The notes below the pieces were generated by a model, which was not told the DNA's origin, did no database searches, and saw nothing but the letters and a program-made list of their open reading frames with translations. A stretch of DNA of 64,000 nt. Source: Pontederia crassipes. Its lineage: Eukaryota > Streptophyta > Magnoliopsida > Commelinales > Pontederiaceae. Below, piece by piece: positions 49,600-61,439 of the stretch (the stretch's first letter is position 1; each line of letters opens with the position of its first letter). The position numbers and the translations under genes are program-made. The stretch lies in the NCBI GenBank assembly GCA_030549335.1, contig JAUKPH010000017.1, positions 2,659,001-2,723,000 on the forward strand, given 5' to 3'.

Positions 49600-50760
49600 T
49601 TTTAAATTCATAGTCCTTCAAAAATTCTAACAATCTCCTTTGTCTCATATTGAGTTCCTTTCAAGTCAACACATATTTAAAATTTTTATGGTCAGTGAAC
49701 ATTTCAAATTCTTTTCCATACAAGTAGTGTCTCCATATTTTCAAAACAAACATTACTGCTGCCAACTCCAAACAAGTTATGAGTAGAATAGTTCCTCTCA
49801 TATGGCTTGAGTTGTCTTGAAGCATAAGCTACTACTCTTCCATGCTACATTATCATACAGCCCAGTCCAAATTCACTGGCATCATTGTATACTGTGTAGC
49901 TTCCAACTCCCATGGGAATTGTTAGCACTAGTGAGTTAATCCTTTCTTCATCTTCAGGAAGTTCTCTTCACATTTCTATGTCCAATTAAACATTTCTCCC
50001 TTCCTGATCAACTTTGTCATAAGGGTAGTAATTTTGGAGAAGTCTTGGATAAACCTTATGTAGTAGTCAGCTAATCTAAGGAAACTTTTGATATCTATCA
50101 TCATCTTTGGCCTTTTCCAATTGATGACAGCCTCTACTTTGCTTGGGTCCACCGAGATCCCTTCCTTTGAAACTATTTGTCCCAAAAACATAACCTGCTA
50201 CAACTAAAATTTACACTTGGAGAACTTTGCATACAATTGGTGTTGCCTCAAAGTCTCTAGGACAATTCTCAAATGCTTCTAGTGTTTTTCATGACTTGAT
50301 GAATAAATCAAGATGTCATCTACAAACACAATTAGAAATGTGTCGAGATGGGACTTAAAGATCCTATTCATCAAATTCATAAATGCTGCAAGAGCATTTA
50401 TTAGTCTGAAAGGCATAATAAAAAATTCATAATGGCCATACCTATACTTAAAGGTCATCTTTGCAATGTCTTCATCAGCCACTCTGAGCTGATGGTACTC
50501 ACTTTTTAGGTCCATCTTTTTTGAAGACCGATGTCGTGGACAATTGATTGAAGAGATCATCAATTCTGTGCAGATGATATTTGTTCTTGATTGTCACTTT
50601 GTTCAATATTCTGTAGTCTATGCATAACCTTAGTGACCCATCGTTCTTCACAAATAGGACAGGTGCACCCCATGGGGACACACTTGGCCTGATGAAACCT
50701 CTGTCCAACAATTCCTGCAATTGCATATTCAATTCTTTCATATCTGCTGGTGCTATTCTT
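49600..50760 (-). pseudogene. Reverse transcriptase/RNase H of chromovirus I
   Basis: 50741-50499 holds the RT fingers ([31 protein letters not shown]). 50563-50279 holds the palm with an intact FVDDILIYS active site, in another frame. 50191-49976 holds VSKEGISVDPSKVEAVINW. RNase H beyond this is decayed. Frameshifts around 50500 and stops prevent translation as one protein. Confidence 0.88.
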
Positions 50761-50880
50761 TAGAGAGATTTTGAGATAGGAGCCATGCCTGGCATGAGGT
50801 CAATGTGAAATTTGATCTCCCTTTCCAGAGGTAATCCCGGGAGTTCATCGGGGAATACATCAGGAAAGTCCCTCACCAAT

Positions 50881-51149
50881 TCAAGTTCTTATAGTGCTTT
50901 GGGTTGTAAATCGCCCTTGACGATGCTTGCTAGAAATCCTCGACAACCCTTGTTCAACATCTTGGTTGCCTACATCAAGAAAATCATCATCTTCTTTTCT
51001 CTTGATGGGATTCCACGAAAAGTCACAGAACCACCATCTTTCTTGTCTATTTGAACATTCTTCTCTCGGCACCTCAAGTAAGCATCATGGTAAGATAACC
51101 AATGAATACCTAAAATAACATCGTAGTCTATCATAGGTAGCACTACAAG
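50881..51149 (-). pseudogene. Protease C-terminal part of chromovirus I
   Basis: Reads DLVVLPMIDYDVILGIHWLS, then YHDAYLRCREKNVQ, the conserved second protease block of chromoviruses. The frame is cut at 51150 by the CACTA element; the missing upstream codons resume at 55683. Confidence 0.88.
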
Positions 51150-51704
51150 GTCCACTACAAGAAAACCATCGATTAGCGAGACCCTAATGTTGCTAACTCG
51201 GAATTGAAGACAATAGTGACTCATTAGCGTCATCTTCGTGCCACATACTTGGCAACGTCATTACTCCGACGCTAATAGCGTCGACTTCGCACCTACTGGT
51301 ATGTCGACGCTATTACTGTCGAACAGTGGCGCTAATGCGATGCTATAATGATGCAAAAAGTGTCATCGTGAAGCGTCAATATGTGTCGCTACTCCGACTC
51401 TAAAGAGACATTGAAATTGTCAACGTTCATCGGACGTCGAGTTGGAGTTACGTTGCGACACTAATTGAATGCTAATGTGACGCTATAATTTGATTTTCCT
51501 GCATCACTACTGCGACACTAACATGATGCTAAATATTGAGACGTCATTGCGATGCTAAAGAGATGCTAAGAAAAATAGGTTCATCCGCCTTGCTCATTCA
51601 GCCATTAAATTACATTACAATGGTGCTCCATTCATGGATTGCTATTTTTTTCAAATTATAGTTGAAGCACCATCAAATTACATTACATGTACATAAACAT
51701 TTTC

Positions 51705-52950
51705 TGTAGGATACCAAAGGCACCAAGAGGGGGGAGGGGGGGGGGATGAATTGGTGTTTAACCGAAAATATCGATTTCACGAAATTCATCGCGGAAGCAC
51801 AAAACCGATTCTTAAAACTTTTGCAATTCAGATCATAAACACAATATGAGAGGGAGATAGAGTGAGAGAAATGAACACAAGTGATTGTTGACGAGGTTTG
51901 GCCACACCTTGGCCTACGTCCTCGCTTCGACTTCTCGACCTCGAGACCGTCGGAGATTCCACTAGCACTTTCTTTGTTCCAAATGGGGTAAGGAAGAAAG
52001 CCCTTTACACAACCACATTTTTCTCCGCTTTGAGAGGCAAGGCAACCTCTCCTCCTCGGAAGCTAATCTTTTCTCTCGCTCAAGAGGTAAGATTTGGAAC
52101 CTCTTTTACACAGGAGCTCTCACAATCTTTCTGAAGAATAATTTCTCTCTTTTACAATAGAACACTCATAAGACGAGAAGAGAGAAAGAAAGAAAGTTCT
52201 AAATGATAACTTCAAGAGAAATGATCTTCTTTTGATTTCTTGAAGTTTTGCTTTGATGTTTTCATGGATTGATTTACTTCTGGCCTTGGCACTCCTTTTA
52301 CAAGCTTTGGTATGTGAAAAATTCGTCCAGAATTAATTTCACATTTTTTTCCTCAAAATATAATCGTTACTATTCATTTCAGTAATGGACCGATTGACCG
52401 CATTTATGGGCCATTCAATCGGACAATATGACCGTTGCACTGATTTCTCCAGTTATCGCAGCTGGTCGGTCGACCGGACTATCGACCGGTGTCTCGACCG
52501 GTGCAGTCTCGTAGTTTTGATTTGTAGCCGTTGAGCTGATCGGTCGGTCGCTGCATCGACCGGTCTGTCGACCGGTGTAGTCTCGCAATTTTTATTTGAG
52601 CAGCTTATGCCTTGATCGGTCGATCGGTATCTCCGATCGGTCGACCGGATTATTTCGACCGACCTTCATAGTTTCTACCGGTAGGTTGACCGCCCTATAC
52701 TATTTTGAGCATAACTTTTTGCACAGTTATTCAAATTAGATGATCTTGGAGTCTATGGAAAGCTAACAGAATTCTCTACAGACGTCACATTTCTCCAAAA
52801 CTAATGAGATCAGTGACAATTATTTAATCAAAGTGTATTGCATAAAGTTATCCATTTTTCTTTAAACTTTTTTAGCATTTCATCTTTAATCTTTCGAAGT
52901 TTGTTTCATTAAAATATAATTTTATATGTCATTAAAACTTAGATCCAACA
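51705..52950 (+). repeat. Solo LTR (copy B) nested in the CACTA element
   Basis: TGTAGGATACC...AGATCCAACA flanked by exact TTTTC (51700-51704 and 52951-52955), 1246 bp, with no internal region. Its 5' 850 bp matches 24009-24860. It contains a CT-rich region and many CGACCGGT/GATCGGTC words. Most likely left by LTR-LTR recombination; orientation is assumed from copy A. Confidence 0.85.
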
Positions 52951-53041
52951 TTTTCATTATATCAAATTACATTACATCACATAGACATTTCTATTACATC
53001 AAATTACATCTATCACAATTAGATGATTTAATTACATCAAA

Positions 53042-53600
53042 TTACAGTTGAGGGCCTCCTAGTCGTCCTCCTCCTTGGATGACTACGAGAAGACCCATCG
53101 TTGCCTTGAGCCCCGCCGCCCTGGCCTTGAACGCGTCGCGCAACGTCTCAATCGTCGATCGGGCCAGCTGCTGGAGGGGAAGAAGATGCTCGGAGGAAGA
53201 CGACACGGCGGTGACGTTCGAGCAAGCAGCAACGGAGGAGGACAAGGACGCGACGATGACATCCGAGCAGGCAGCAATGGAGGAGGAGGAGGACGAGGAC
53301 GTGGCAGTGGTGTTTGGGCAGACAACAATGGAGGAAGAGGAGGAGGAGGAGGAGGATGCGGCGTCCAAGTAGGCAGCAACGGAGGAGGAGACGAGGATGC
53401 AGCGACAGCGTCTAGGTAGGCAACAACGGAGGAGACGAGGACATGGTGGCGGCATCCAACCAGGCAACAACGGAGGAGGAGGAGGAGACGAGGATGCGGT
53501 GGTGACGTTTAGGTAGGCAGCAACGGAGGAGGAGGAGATGACGATGCGGCAACATCATCCGGGCAGGCTGAGTGGTTAAAAGGGGAAAAAAGCAGTGTCC
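53042..53600. repeat. GGAGGA-rich minisatellite inside the CACTA element
   Basis: Repeats of about 50-65 bp with core GGCAGCAACGGAGGAGGAGG, then ACGAGGATGC, with differing numbers of GGA. The repeats make long open frames on both strands, which are not credible genes. The minus frame ends in a less repetitive LARSTIETLRDAFKARAAGL, which might be a remnant of a real exon. Confidence 0.6.
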
Positions 53601-53959
53601 GGGTAGGCGGAACCGTCAGATTAAACGTAAGGATGGTTCGGATTCGTTCTTCGATGAGCACACCGATCGCCATTTAGCGACATAAATTTTTTGACGCTAT
53701 TGCGTCGCTAATGTGGCACCACATTAATTCAATTATGATAGATAATTAATTTTAAAATATGTCAAATAGCGTCACAGATTAGCGACCTAGAAATTGCGAT
53801 GCTAAGCTGGAACATAGCATCGCATTGGCGTCGACATTCTGAGACTCTAAACATATCACAAAAAGGCGACGCTATTTTGAGAGTAGCGACGAAACTTTCG
53901 ATGCTATTCTGAAGCCATTGTGTCGCTATAGGTATGCGGCGCTAATGCGTCGCAAAGGT

Positions 53960-55055
53960 GGCGCTAAAGTACATATGTATGTATATGTCTATATGTATGT
54001 ATATGTATGTACATGTAAATAGGTATGTATATGTATATATGGATATGTATATGTGTATATGTGCATATTGGTATGTATATGTATATGTTTATCAACATCG
54101 TCCGAAAAATTTGAAAATCATATGCTGATCAAATAGACCATTTTGAATACTCATTTTAAATTTGGATACAAAAAAATTCTAATCAACATTTCTAAAAAAA
54201 TTAAAAATTCTATGTCAACTAAATGGGACCGTTCCGAGTGCTTCCGAAAGTTCGATTTTTGAGAATGCATATTTTTTATTTCTTAGGTGGGGCAGAAATT
54301 TTGAAGAATTTTTATAATTAGGAAAAATAGACATTTTGAGAATCGAAGGAAACAGAAAAGACATGAGACGTGAAAGGTTTGCAGTGCCCAACTTTCTCGA
54401 GCCCTTCGAAATGCCTATTTTTTTGTGGCAATCTGAGCGGGGACCACGGAGAATCGGTCGTTTCTATTTCGAAACTTTGCTCACTTTATTGAATTTCTTC
54501 CGACCTCTAATCTCCATGATTCTTGCGCATCCAGAGAGCTTGCATTGATCTCTATGAGTTTGTAATTTTCATTTTGACTGATTCCCATCGGACTCACATT
54601 GGCGACCGTCGAAAGCCTTTATTTTTCTAAGTTCTTAACTCTTCCATCCGACCTCCTAAAATTGTCAAAAAATATTGAAAAATTTGTGTTTCCATGATCT
54701 ACTAGAGGTACAAATTTCATGATGATCCAATGGTTGAATCTTCGGCAATCACCATTTGAATCCCATGAAAAATGATGAAGCACTATTCTCCTAATTTTGG
54801 AATTTGAGAATTGGAGTATAATGTATGTATTGCATGGTGTATTAATTTTTGTATATTATATAATAGAATAATATAGTATAGTATGGTGTATAATATAGTA
54901 TATAGTTAAATATAGTATATAGTATTGTATAGTATGTATATGTATGCGAAGTAGCGTCGCGATGGCTATTGCATATGTATGTATATGTATATGTATGTGT
55001 ATATGTATATGTGTATATGTATGTATGTATGTATAGATATTGTTAATATATAGCA
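53960..55055. repeat. TATG microsatellite tracts in the CACTA element
   Basis: Imperfect (TATG)n/(TATATG)n runs at about 53968-54092 and 54938-55036, and an ATAGTATAG-type run at about 54858-54938. Between them is AT-rich unique sequence without a supported gene. Confidence 0.8.
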
Positions 55056-55682
55056 TATATATGTTGGTATTGAGTATAAATAACATATATAGTTATACAA
55101 ATTAACATTACCTAAATACGAATGATAATTAACATTACTTATATAAATACTTGTATATTCTTATAATTCTAATGTTGGTGCCACATTAGCTTCACATTAG
55201 CATCGCAAAGTATTCAACGTCACATTAGCGTCGACTTGTCTTGACGCTAGCACGAAACCTAGTGTCGACGTTGCGATGCAAGCTTTTTTATGCTAATTAG
55301 TGCCACACCTAGTCGACGCCAATATAATGCAAGTTGCGGATGCCAAAATCGCCTTATGCACTTGCGTCGATTTAGCGCCACATTGTTATTGATGCTAACT
55401 TGCGTCACGTCTTGTCGACACGAATACAATACTATAATTTACCACATAATTTTTAGTTTTGGCGCATGATAATAGCATTTACAAAGCGAAGCTATGGCGC
55501 TAGGTTTAGCGTCGACTTTTTGTAACGCGAATGCAACACTTAGTCGGCGCTACTGAGAGGCAATTAACATCTGATCTTGTCGGCCAAATGTCATCGCTAT
55601 TTAGATGCAAGTGGCATCGAATTAGCATCGTGTAGTTTTGCGTCTCTATTTTGCGTCACTAAACGACAAATTTCTTGTAGTG

Positions 55683-55753
55683 GTCAAAAGAATAGTTTAC
55701 TCCTTCTTTCATGACTGACGTCTCTGGGAGTTACTGCCTTATGGAGACCCTCC
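55683..55753 (-). pseudogene. Protease middle piece of chromovirus I
   Basis: Short remnant between two insertions. On minus it runs into SFD just before the DLVVLP block across the CACTA site, and upstream it follows the VTSLGR end of the 57140-57023 piece. It contains one stop. Confidence 0.65.
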
Positions 55754-57022
55754 TGATGTGGAGAAATTATATATACTTTTTATCTATATTCAATATGCAT
55801 TTATCTCATTATTTTAATATATTCTCATGCTTGAACACATGCTTTATTATTAAAAAGACAACTTCTATTATTTCTCCACATTCGTCTTCTAAATATTGTA
55901 TTGCTAGGATATTATTACTTGTTTTAATTATTTTTCATTTAGAAATCTCATTCGACAAAATATTGGGAACACGAGTGTGTTCCCCCAACTCAGACACTTA
56001 GACAAATTTGAAGGCAGATGACAGTTCATCAGCCCAGCTGTCCAAAATAGCAATCAACAAAGAAAATAATATTTTTCCACATCAGCCTAGCAAATCCCTT
56101 GCAGTAGAGGAAGGAAGCATCATCTACACCTTTATGGGCAGATGTGGACAGCAAAATGGCTACAGGATAGTGTACAATAGACATGTGGCAAGCTAAGGAA
56201 AAGACATAAAAAATGGTCACCAGAAGATTCCTTTTTATTGGGACAAATGGACAAGTGGCGAGATGAAGGAAGACAACCATGCAGGACCACAAAGGCATCT
56301 TCTTTGGTTGGAAAAGCTAAAGATGAATACGACAAAGCAATTGAAAAAACAGTGGATATGTGACACAATCCCTTAAGCTATAAAAGAGCAAGAGGGCTAT
56401 TGAAGAAGGGATTCCAAAGAAGTTTCAATCTGGGTTGAGTTTTGGATCCTTTTTTCTACTGAACAAGGTTGGAGAGGAGACTGCACCAACAAGGTTGGGC
56501 TGGTGAACTGCGTCGTTCGCCTTCAAATTTATCTAAATGTCTGGGCTGGAGGAACACACTCGTGTTTCCCATATTTTGCCGACTGAGATTTCTACATGAA
56601 AAATAATCAAAACAAGTAATAATCATCCAAAACTATAATATTTAGAAGATGGATGTGGAGAAATAATAGAAGTTGTCTTTTCATTAATAAAGCATGTGTT
56701 CAAGCATAAGAATATAGTAAAATATGAGATAAATGCATGTTGAACATAGATGAAAAGTATATATAATTTCTCCACATCAATTCCCCCAAACTTAAAGCTT
56801 TGCTTGTCCTCGAGCAAAATTAAAAACTTAGGGTCGAAAGTTTTCAGATTTTCGTGACCACATTATGCATAACACTATATCCCAAGAATCATAAGATAGA
56901 TGAGAAGAAGTCATAAATGTTGCAATTCAATAAAGCATGAGTTCGAGCATGAAAACACATCAAAACATGAGATAAATGCATGCGTAACATATATGAAAAG
57001 TATAGATAAATTGTCCACATCA
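55754..57022. mobile_element. Deleted LTR-type element with long inverted arms
   Basis: Starts TGATGTGGAGAAATTATAT. An inverted copy of its first about 260 bp ends at 56779 (...TTTCTCCACATCA), and a third partial copy ends at 57022 (GTCCACATCA). After 56779 comes ATTCCCCCAAACTTAAAGC; on minus that is a polypurine tract TTTGGGGGAAT next to TGATGTGG. So 55754-56779 is read as a 3' LTR and 56920-57022 as a 5' LTR stub around about 140 bp of interior. Flanks CCCTCC and CCTTCC are a near-match 5-6-bp duplication. A plus-strand TATA-like CTATAAAAGAG near 56379 does not fit that orientation, so a foldback DNA element is an alternative. Confidence 0.6.
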
Positions 57023-57370
57023 CCTTCCAAGTGAAGTTACTATGTCTAGCTGCCACTTCATATTCATTCTCTCAACATTCAGTAGGTCAGCAAATGTAGG
57101 TGATATAAAAGAATGAGTAGCACCAGAATCGAACAATACATTTTGCATAGTGATCGACAATAAAGAGATTACCTTGGATCACTTGGTCAGATTTCTCGGC
57201 CGCATACACTTGCACGGTGTAGACCCTTCGAAGAACTCTCTGTTGACTCTCAGCTTTGCCCTTGCCCTTGTTTTGGTACTCGAGTTTCATCTCGGTGCAA
57301 TATCTAGAAAAGTGGTCCATTTTGTCATAATTCAGACATGCTTCTGACTTCATCCTGCACTCATCAAGAT
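57023..57370 (-). pseudogene. Gag zinc knuckle and protease start of chromovirus I
   Basis: 57353-57200 reads SEACLNYDKMDHFSRYC, a zinc knuckle with the second Cys changed to Tyr. In a shifted frame 57140-57023 reads QNVLFDSGATHSFIS (retropepsin DSGA active site), then FADLLNVERMN. Between them are frameshifts and a stop. Confidence 0.8.
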
Positions 57371-57589
57371 GGAACTTAGAATCATATATTTTATAGTTCG
57401 TTGTAATTTGGGAGTCACTAAATCAATGATATGGATAAATCAAACATGAAAGTCCTTGGCTTAAATCAAGGTGAGATCATATGTCAATAATCCAGTAATA
57501 ATCGTGATCGGTTGGAACATGAACAGGTAATATTAAGATCATAATAAAGAATTAGCAAAAAAACATAAAGAGTGGTCTCAGATACCATA

Positions 57590-58809
57590 ACCCAGGCCAA
57601 GTATAGGGTGACCCGAGCTGAGTTCATAGAATGAACTAGAGAGTACTCGAGCCGGATTCGTGGGAAGCATCATGCGACGTCGGGTCGACGTAGGATGAAC
57701 TCGGGCCGAGTTTAGTGGAACCCGGACTGGGTGGAAAAATGTAGAGAGGTCGACTAATCTATCGTTCTCTAACTTGGGTCAGGTTCAGGGTAAATCGGGT
57801 CGGATTCCACGAACACGGGCTGAGTAGGTAGCTTACCCGGTTGGATTGAGTATGAACTTGGGCTCGTTTCGTCTCAATCTAGGCTAGGATCTTATAATTT
57901 CCAAGATATTGAGGGTTCATATAATGGTTCCAAAAAAAGTAATTCCTATTCTACACAGCATGTACATAGCACAAATAAGACAGCCAATAAGAGCAATTAA
58001 TCAGATCATGACAGCAACCATCTACTGAGACTAACATAGACATTTCAATGCAAACACATCAAAGCATAACATGATTAATAGGAACAACGCATAGCATGGA
58101 TGAACTCTAACAGATAACTAATCATAGGGATTTCAAAAGCAATCAAGCAAGGTATCACATATCAGACATGTTTATCATTTTTGGAGGTTCTTTTACGTTA
58201 AACATAGATTATCACTTGCAGGGACGCACATAGAGGATTAGATCTATTTAACAGAGTTATGTAAGGTGATTTCGGAATCACCCACCTCTTTTTTTTTTGT
58301 AGATTTCTTTCTTTGATCCACTTGAGTCAAATGTGAGCATGTCCTTCCCGCTGCCCTTGCGTCTACTCTCTCTCCCCTTGATGCCCACTTCCTGCAGTCC
58401 GACCACAACACAACAGGAAAATGAGAAAAGCCAAAATAGGGGATGAATGTGAGGAGAAAATGCTCTATCTGTGTAGCTGCATGGGGGAAAATAGGAATAC
58501 ACAAGTGGTCCTTACGAAATGGTGTAGCAGAGATGTCCTTCGGTGTTCATTTTCTTCCAAAACGTGCGTGCGGTGAAGAAGTCAGAAGTGGGGATCAATT
58601 TCTTCAATGTGAGGGAGAGTTTGAGGTGATTATGGTGTAATTAATTTTCATTACTCCCTAATATTTGATTTCATCATATATTAATCCCCCTAATTGTATT
58701 CGTTAGTACTAACAGGTACGCATCCCACAAATTTGGGATCGTGATGATATTTTCCCCTATCTTTAGTTGGTCGTTTCAACTTGCTTTGTTTCCTTTTTTG
58801 GTTGTTACA
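57590..58809 (-). repeat. LTR of a second chromovirus
   Basis: On minus it begins TGTAACAACC right after a purine-rich CGTTTAATAGGGTAATAA and ends beside a TGGTATCTGAGAC primer-like site. No ORF of note; the internal part has GGGT(C)GAC and GAACTCGGGC-type repeats. It is not similar at its start to the LTR at 47785, so it may belong to a different family than chromovirus I. Confidence 0.5.
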
Positions 58810-58829
58810 TTATTACCCTATTAAACGAA

Positions 58830-59150
58830 AATTCGTTGTCGAATTTTATACCAAGTAGAGGGTTTACCCAAAAGGTGTGGAAACTCTTGGTGCATTTCCG
58901 ACTCGAGCTCACATATCGCTTCCTTTCCGTAGTGGAAACGCTAAGCTACATGGACCATGGGTACATCCTTGTTCTTCTGGCGTTGTACTTTGCGCTCCAT
59001 GATATGTGTTGGATACTCAGCAAAAGTGAGGTCTGCAGCTAGGTTGGGCTTTTCCATTTGTATAACATTTGCGACATCATGCTTGTACTTCTTGAGCATG
59101 TGCACTCGCTCATAAGAATGGGGCAAAGCCGGTCGGTTTTTGTTCTTTTT
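58830..59150 (-). pseudogene. Chromodomain end of a second chromovirus (II)
   Basis: Reads LPHSYERVHMLKKYKHD, then DLTFAEYPTHIMERKVQRQK and NKDVPMVHVAW, the chromovirus integrase tail and chromodomain. After it comes a purine tract and LTR start at 58809. Upstream (plus >59150) similarity stops abruptly. Confidence 0.85.
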
Positions 59151-59159
59151 GGATTAGCA

Positions 59160-61439
59160 CTCGGTGGGCTCATATTGTGTTTTTGTTCAGTTCAATGTCA
59201 GCTCAACTTTTTTGAATTATGATGCTTTTTTTTTATAATTTAGTTATCCCTTCACTCTAAGGTTAACCTGCTAATCTTTCTATCTTCCTGCAAGATTTTG
59301 AACTTTCTTTGCATGTCCACTTATTTATTAGTTTAATATTGGCACATACAATTAGCATCTCACATACATTGCATCCCAAAATTGTTGGTGTATGACAAAA
59401 GAAGGTATTAATGTGCTTATTAGCTGGATGAACTTATACTAGATCTATACAATATTTTGAAAAGAAATATAATAGGAAAAAAAGGTAGTTCAACATGTCA
59501 GTTCTTGAGAGTTTTTTTTTTGCTTGGCACTTTTTATGTGTGCAATTTTTTTAAAAGATTCATTATATGATTAACTTATTTTTTCTTCTTTCTTGTAGGA
59601 AAATGGTGAGGGATGGAGCTTCTTGAAGAGGGAGAGGTGTTGGTGGTAGAGGCATTGACTCTGGAAGAACTAATGAGATAAATTCTAGCAGGGATTCAAC
59701 AAGTTCAACTTCTCAAAATGTGGTTGCTCCAACACCGCCACAATTAGCTCAAGAACAAGCTATTCAAATCGACAATGAAAATCAAGTGGAAGTTGATTTT
59801 GATGATTCCATGTCATCAAGAATGAGCAGTGTAAATCATGGCATGTATGCACCTAATAATCAAGCTGATCGAATGTTTATAACACTGAATTGTGACAGGT
59901 TAATTTTTCACTATTGTGCTATTTTTTAAAGTTTATACATATCTTTCACATTTTTACATCTAATGATTTTTTTATTATATCATGTAGTTTCATTCCTACG
60001 TAAGTCATAAGCGTCGAGGCAAAGAAAAAACTGGTGAATATGTTGATGAAAAATCAAAAAAAGTTTGTGCAGGTTTTTATACAAAAAATATTTATTCATC
60101 CACCTTGTATATTCTTTTACTTTTTCTAACATATTATGTTTATACTGAATTTACAAAGATTACAATGCATCTCTTAACACCAAATATAGTTCAGATGTTA
60201 GCTCTCAATCAGGATTTGATGCTGCTATGTGAATTGATGCGGTAGGAGCTTCAACAAAAGGAAGAGTATATGGATTTGGTGCTGGAAAATATGCTCAATC
60301 ACTAGTAAATAATTTAAGTTATGACGTATCAAAGCACATGGGTGACTCTTCTTCAAATGTTGCTACTAAGGATGATATGCAACGTATAAGAGATGAAGTG
60401 CGTGAAGAAGTGCGATAAGAATTGCAACAAGAATTAGATGATCGCATTAAAAAAGTGAATGCTGAAATGGAAGAATGTGTTCATGCACTTGTATTATAAA
60501 TTACTCAAGCAAGTAGTCAATCACCTTCTGAAAATTCTGTTCCACGTCAGTAAGGTAATTCATCTTATTTATATATCACTATCTTATGATGCTTCCTTAT
60601 TTTAATATTTCTCTATTTAAATCACTAGATTTTAATATTTTATAAATATATTTGATTACAGGTTTCAACCTTTTATATGGAGAGGTGATCACAATTCATC
60701 AAGCAAAAAAGTGGATATGTTGTGTGGCTACAATTTGTTTAAAGTTTCATTCTTAAATTTGGATAATAAAAACTTTATGTAGTGGATTTAATATTTTGAA
60801 TATTTTAATTATAATGTTTGAACTATATGATTTTTGGCATGTTTAAAAATGAATATCTTGCATTGTATTATTTTTATTGTATAATTATTTATGTGTAGCA
60901 GTATATTTAGAAAATAAATTGTCACATAATTATTGATTCACTAAAAATTCTGTAAATTTATTATATTAAATAATTACATAAAATTATGTCACAATTTCGT
61001 CAAAATAATTAATAGCGAATCATCACAATTTTGTCACAAAACGTCGACGTGAAATTTGTCACAAGTCTATCACAATCGTAATCGTCATAAAATGATCACA
61101 AATAATCATCATAAATCTGTCATAAAAATTATCACAACATATATCCGTCACAAATTAATAGTCAGTAATCCGTAAAAAAATCATCACATTTGTGACGAAA
61201 TACTCATTTTATTAATTATTTTATCAAACTTTTGTGACAAAAATATTTTAATCTTGTGATGATCATAGCTGTCACAATTATCTTTGCGACGAAAATATTT
61301 CGTCACAACAAAATTTGTGGGTCAAAGATTAGTGACGAATGCAGATTGTCACAAGTTTATCACAGAAGAGTATCTGTGACGGAATATACTTATGTTGTGA
61401 CGGAATTATCCGTCATAGATATCTTATTTTCTTGTAGTG
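59160..61439 (+). mobile_element. CACTA transposon remnant, right part
   Basis: Ends ...CTTATTTTCTTGTAGTG at 61439, an inverted CACTACAAGAAAA terminus. It is preceded by several hundred bases rich in GTCACAA/TTGTGACG words in both orientations (about 60990-61420). It carries transposase-like exons at 59600-60500. No left CACTA terminus is found, so the element is truncated on the left near the chromovirus II break. Confidence 0.8.
59600..60500 (+). pseudogene. Transposase_24-like (Ptta/En-Spm) remnant
   Basis: Blocks in order: RGVGGRGIDSGRTNEINSSR with a Pro/Gln-rich stretch (to about 59900), SHKRRGKEKTGEYVDEKSKK (about 60002-60070), then DYNASLNTKYSSDVSSQSGF, stop, IDAVGASTKGRVYGFGAGKY, and a coiled-coil-like MQRIRDEVREEVR. 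KGRVYGFG with the upstream K-S-K block is typical of plant Transposase_24 proteins. In-frame stops show decay; intron-like gaps separate the blocks. Confidence 0.75.

Larger units (their letters stand above)
51153..55682. mobile_element. Non-autonomous CACTA (En/Spm) transposon, 4.5 kb
   Basis: Termini CACTACAAGAAAACC and (inverted) CACTACAAGAAATTTG, flanked by GTC on both sides (51150-51152, 55683-55685), the 3-bp CACTA duplication. Subterminal zones (51165-51560 and 53680-55650) are full of GCGACGCTAATG/GCGTCGCTAA words in both orientations, as expected of transposase-binding repeats. No transposase gene is recognised. It contains a solo LTR, a GGAGGAG minisatellite and TATG microsatellites, and sits in the protease of chromovirus I. 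Confidence 0.93.
47786..57590 (-). mobile_element. Chromovirus I (Ty3/gypsy), broken by two later insertions
   Basis: On minus, the order is gag zinc knuckle remnant (about 57360), protease start (57140-57023), protease middle (55753-55683), protease end (51149-50881), RT, RNase H, integrase, chromodomain and polypurine tract. The protease pieces join only when a CACTA element (51153-55682) and an LTR-type element (55754-57022) are removed. A TGGTATCTGAGAC primer-like site (57587-57575) lies at the 5' end. All ORFs carry stops or shifts, so it is inactive. Confidence 0.85.
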
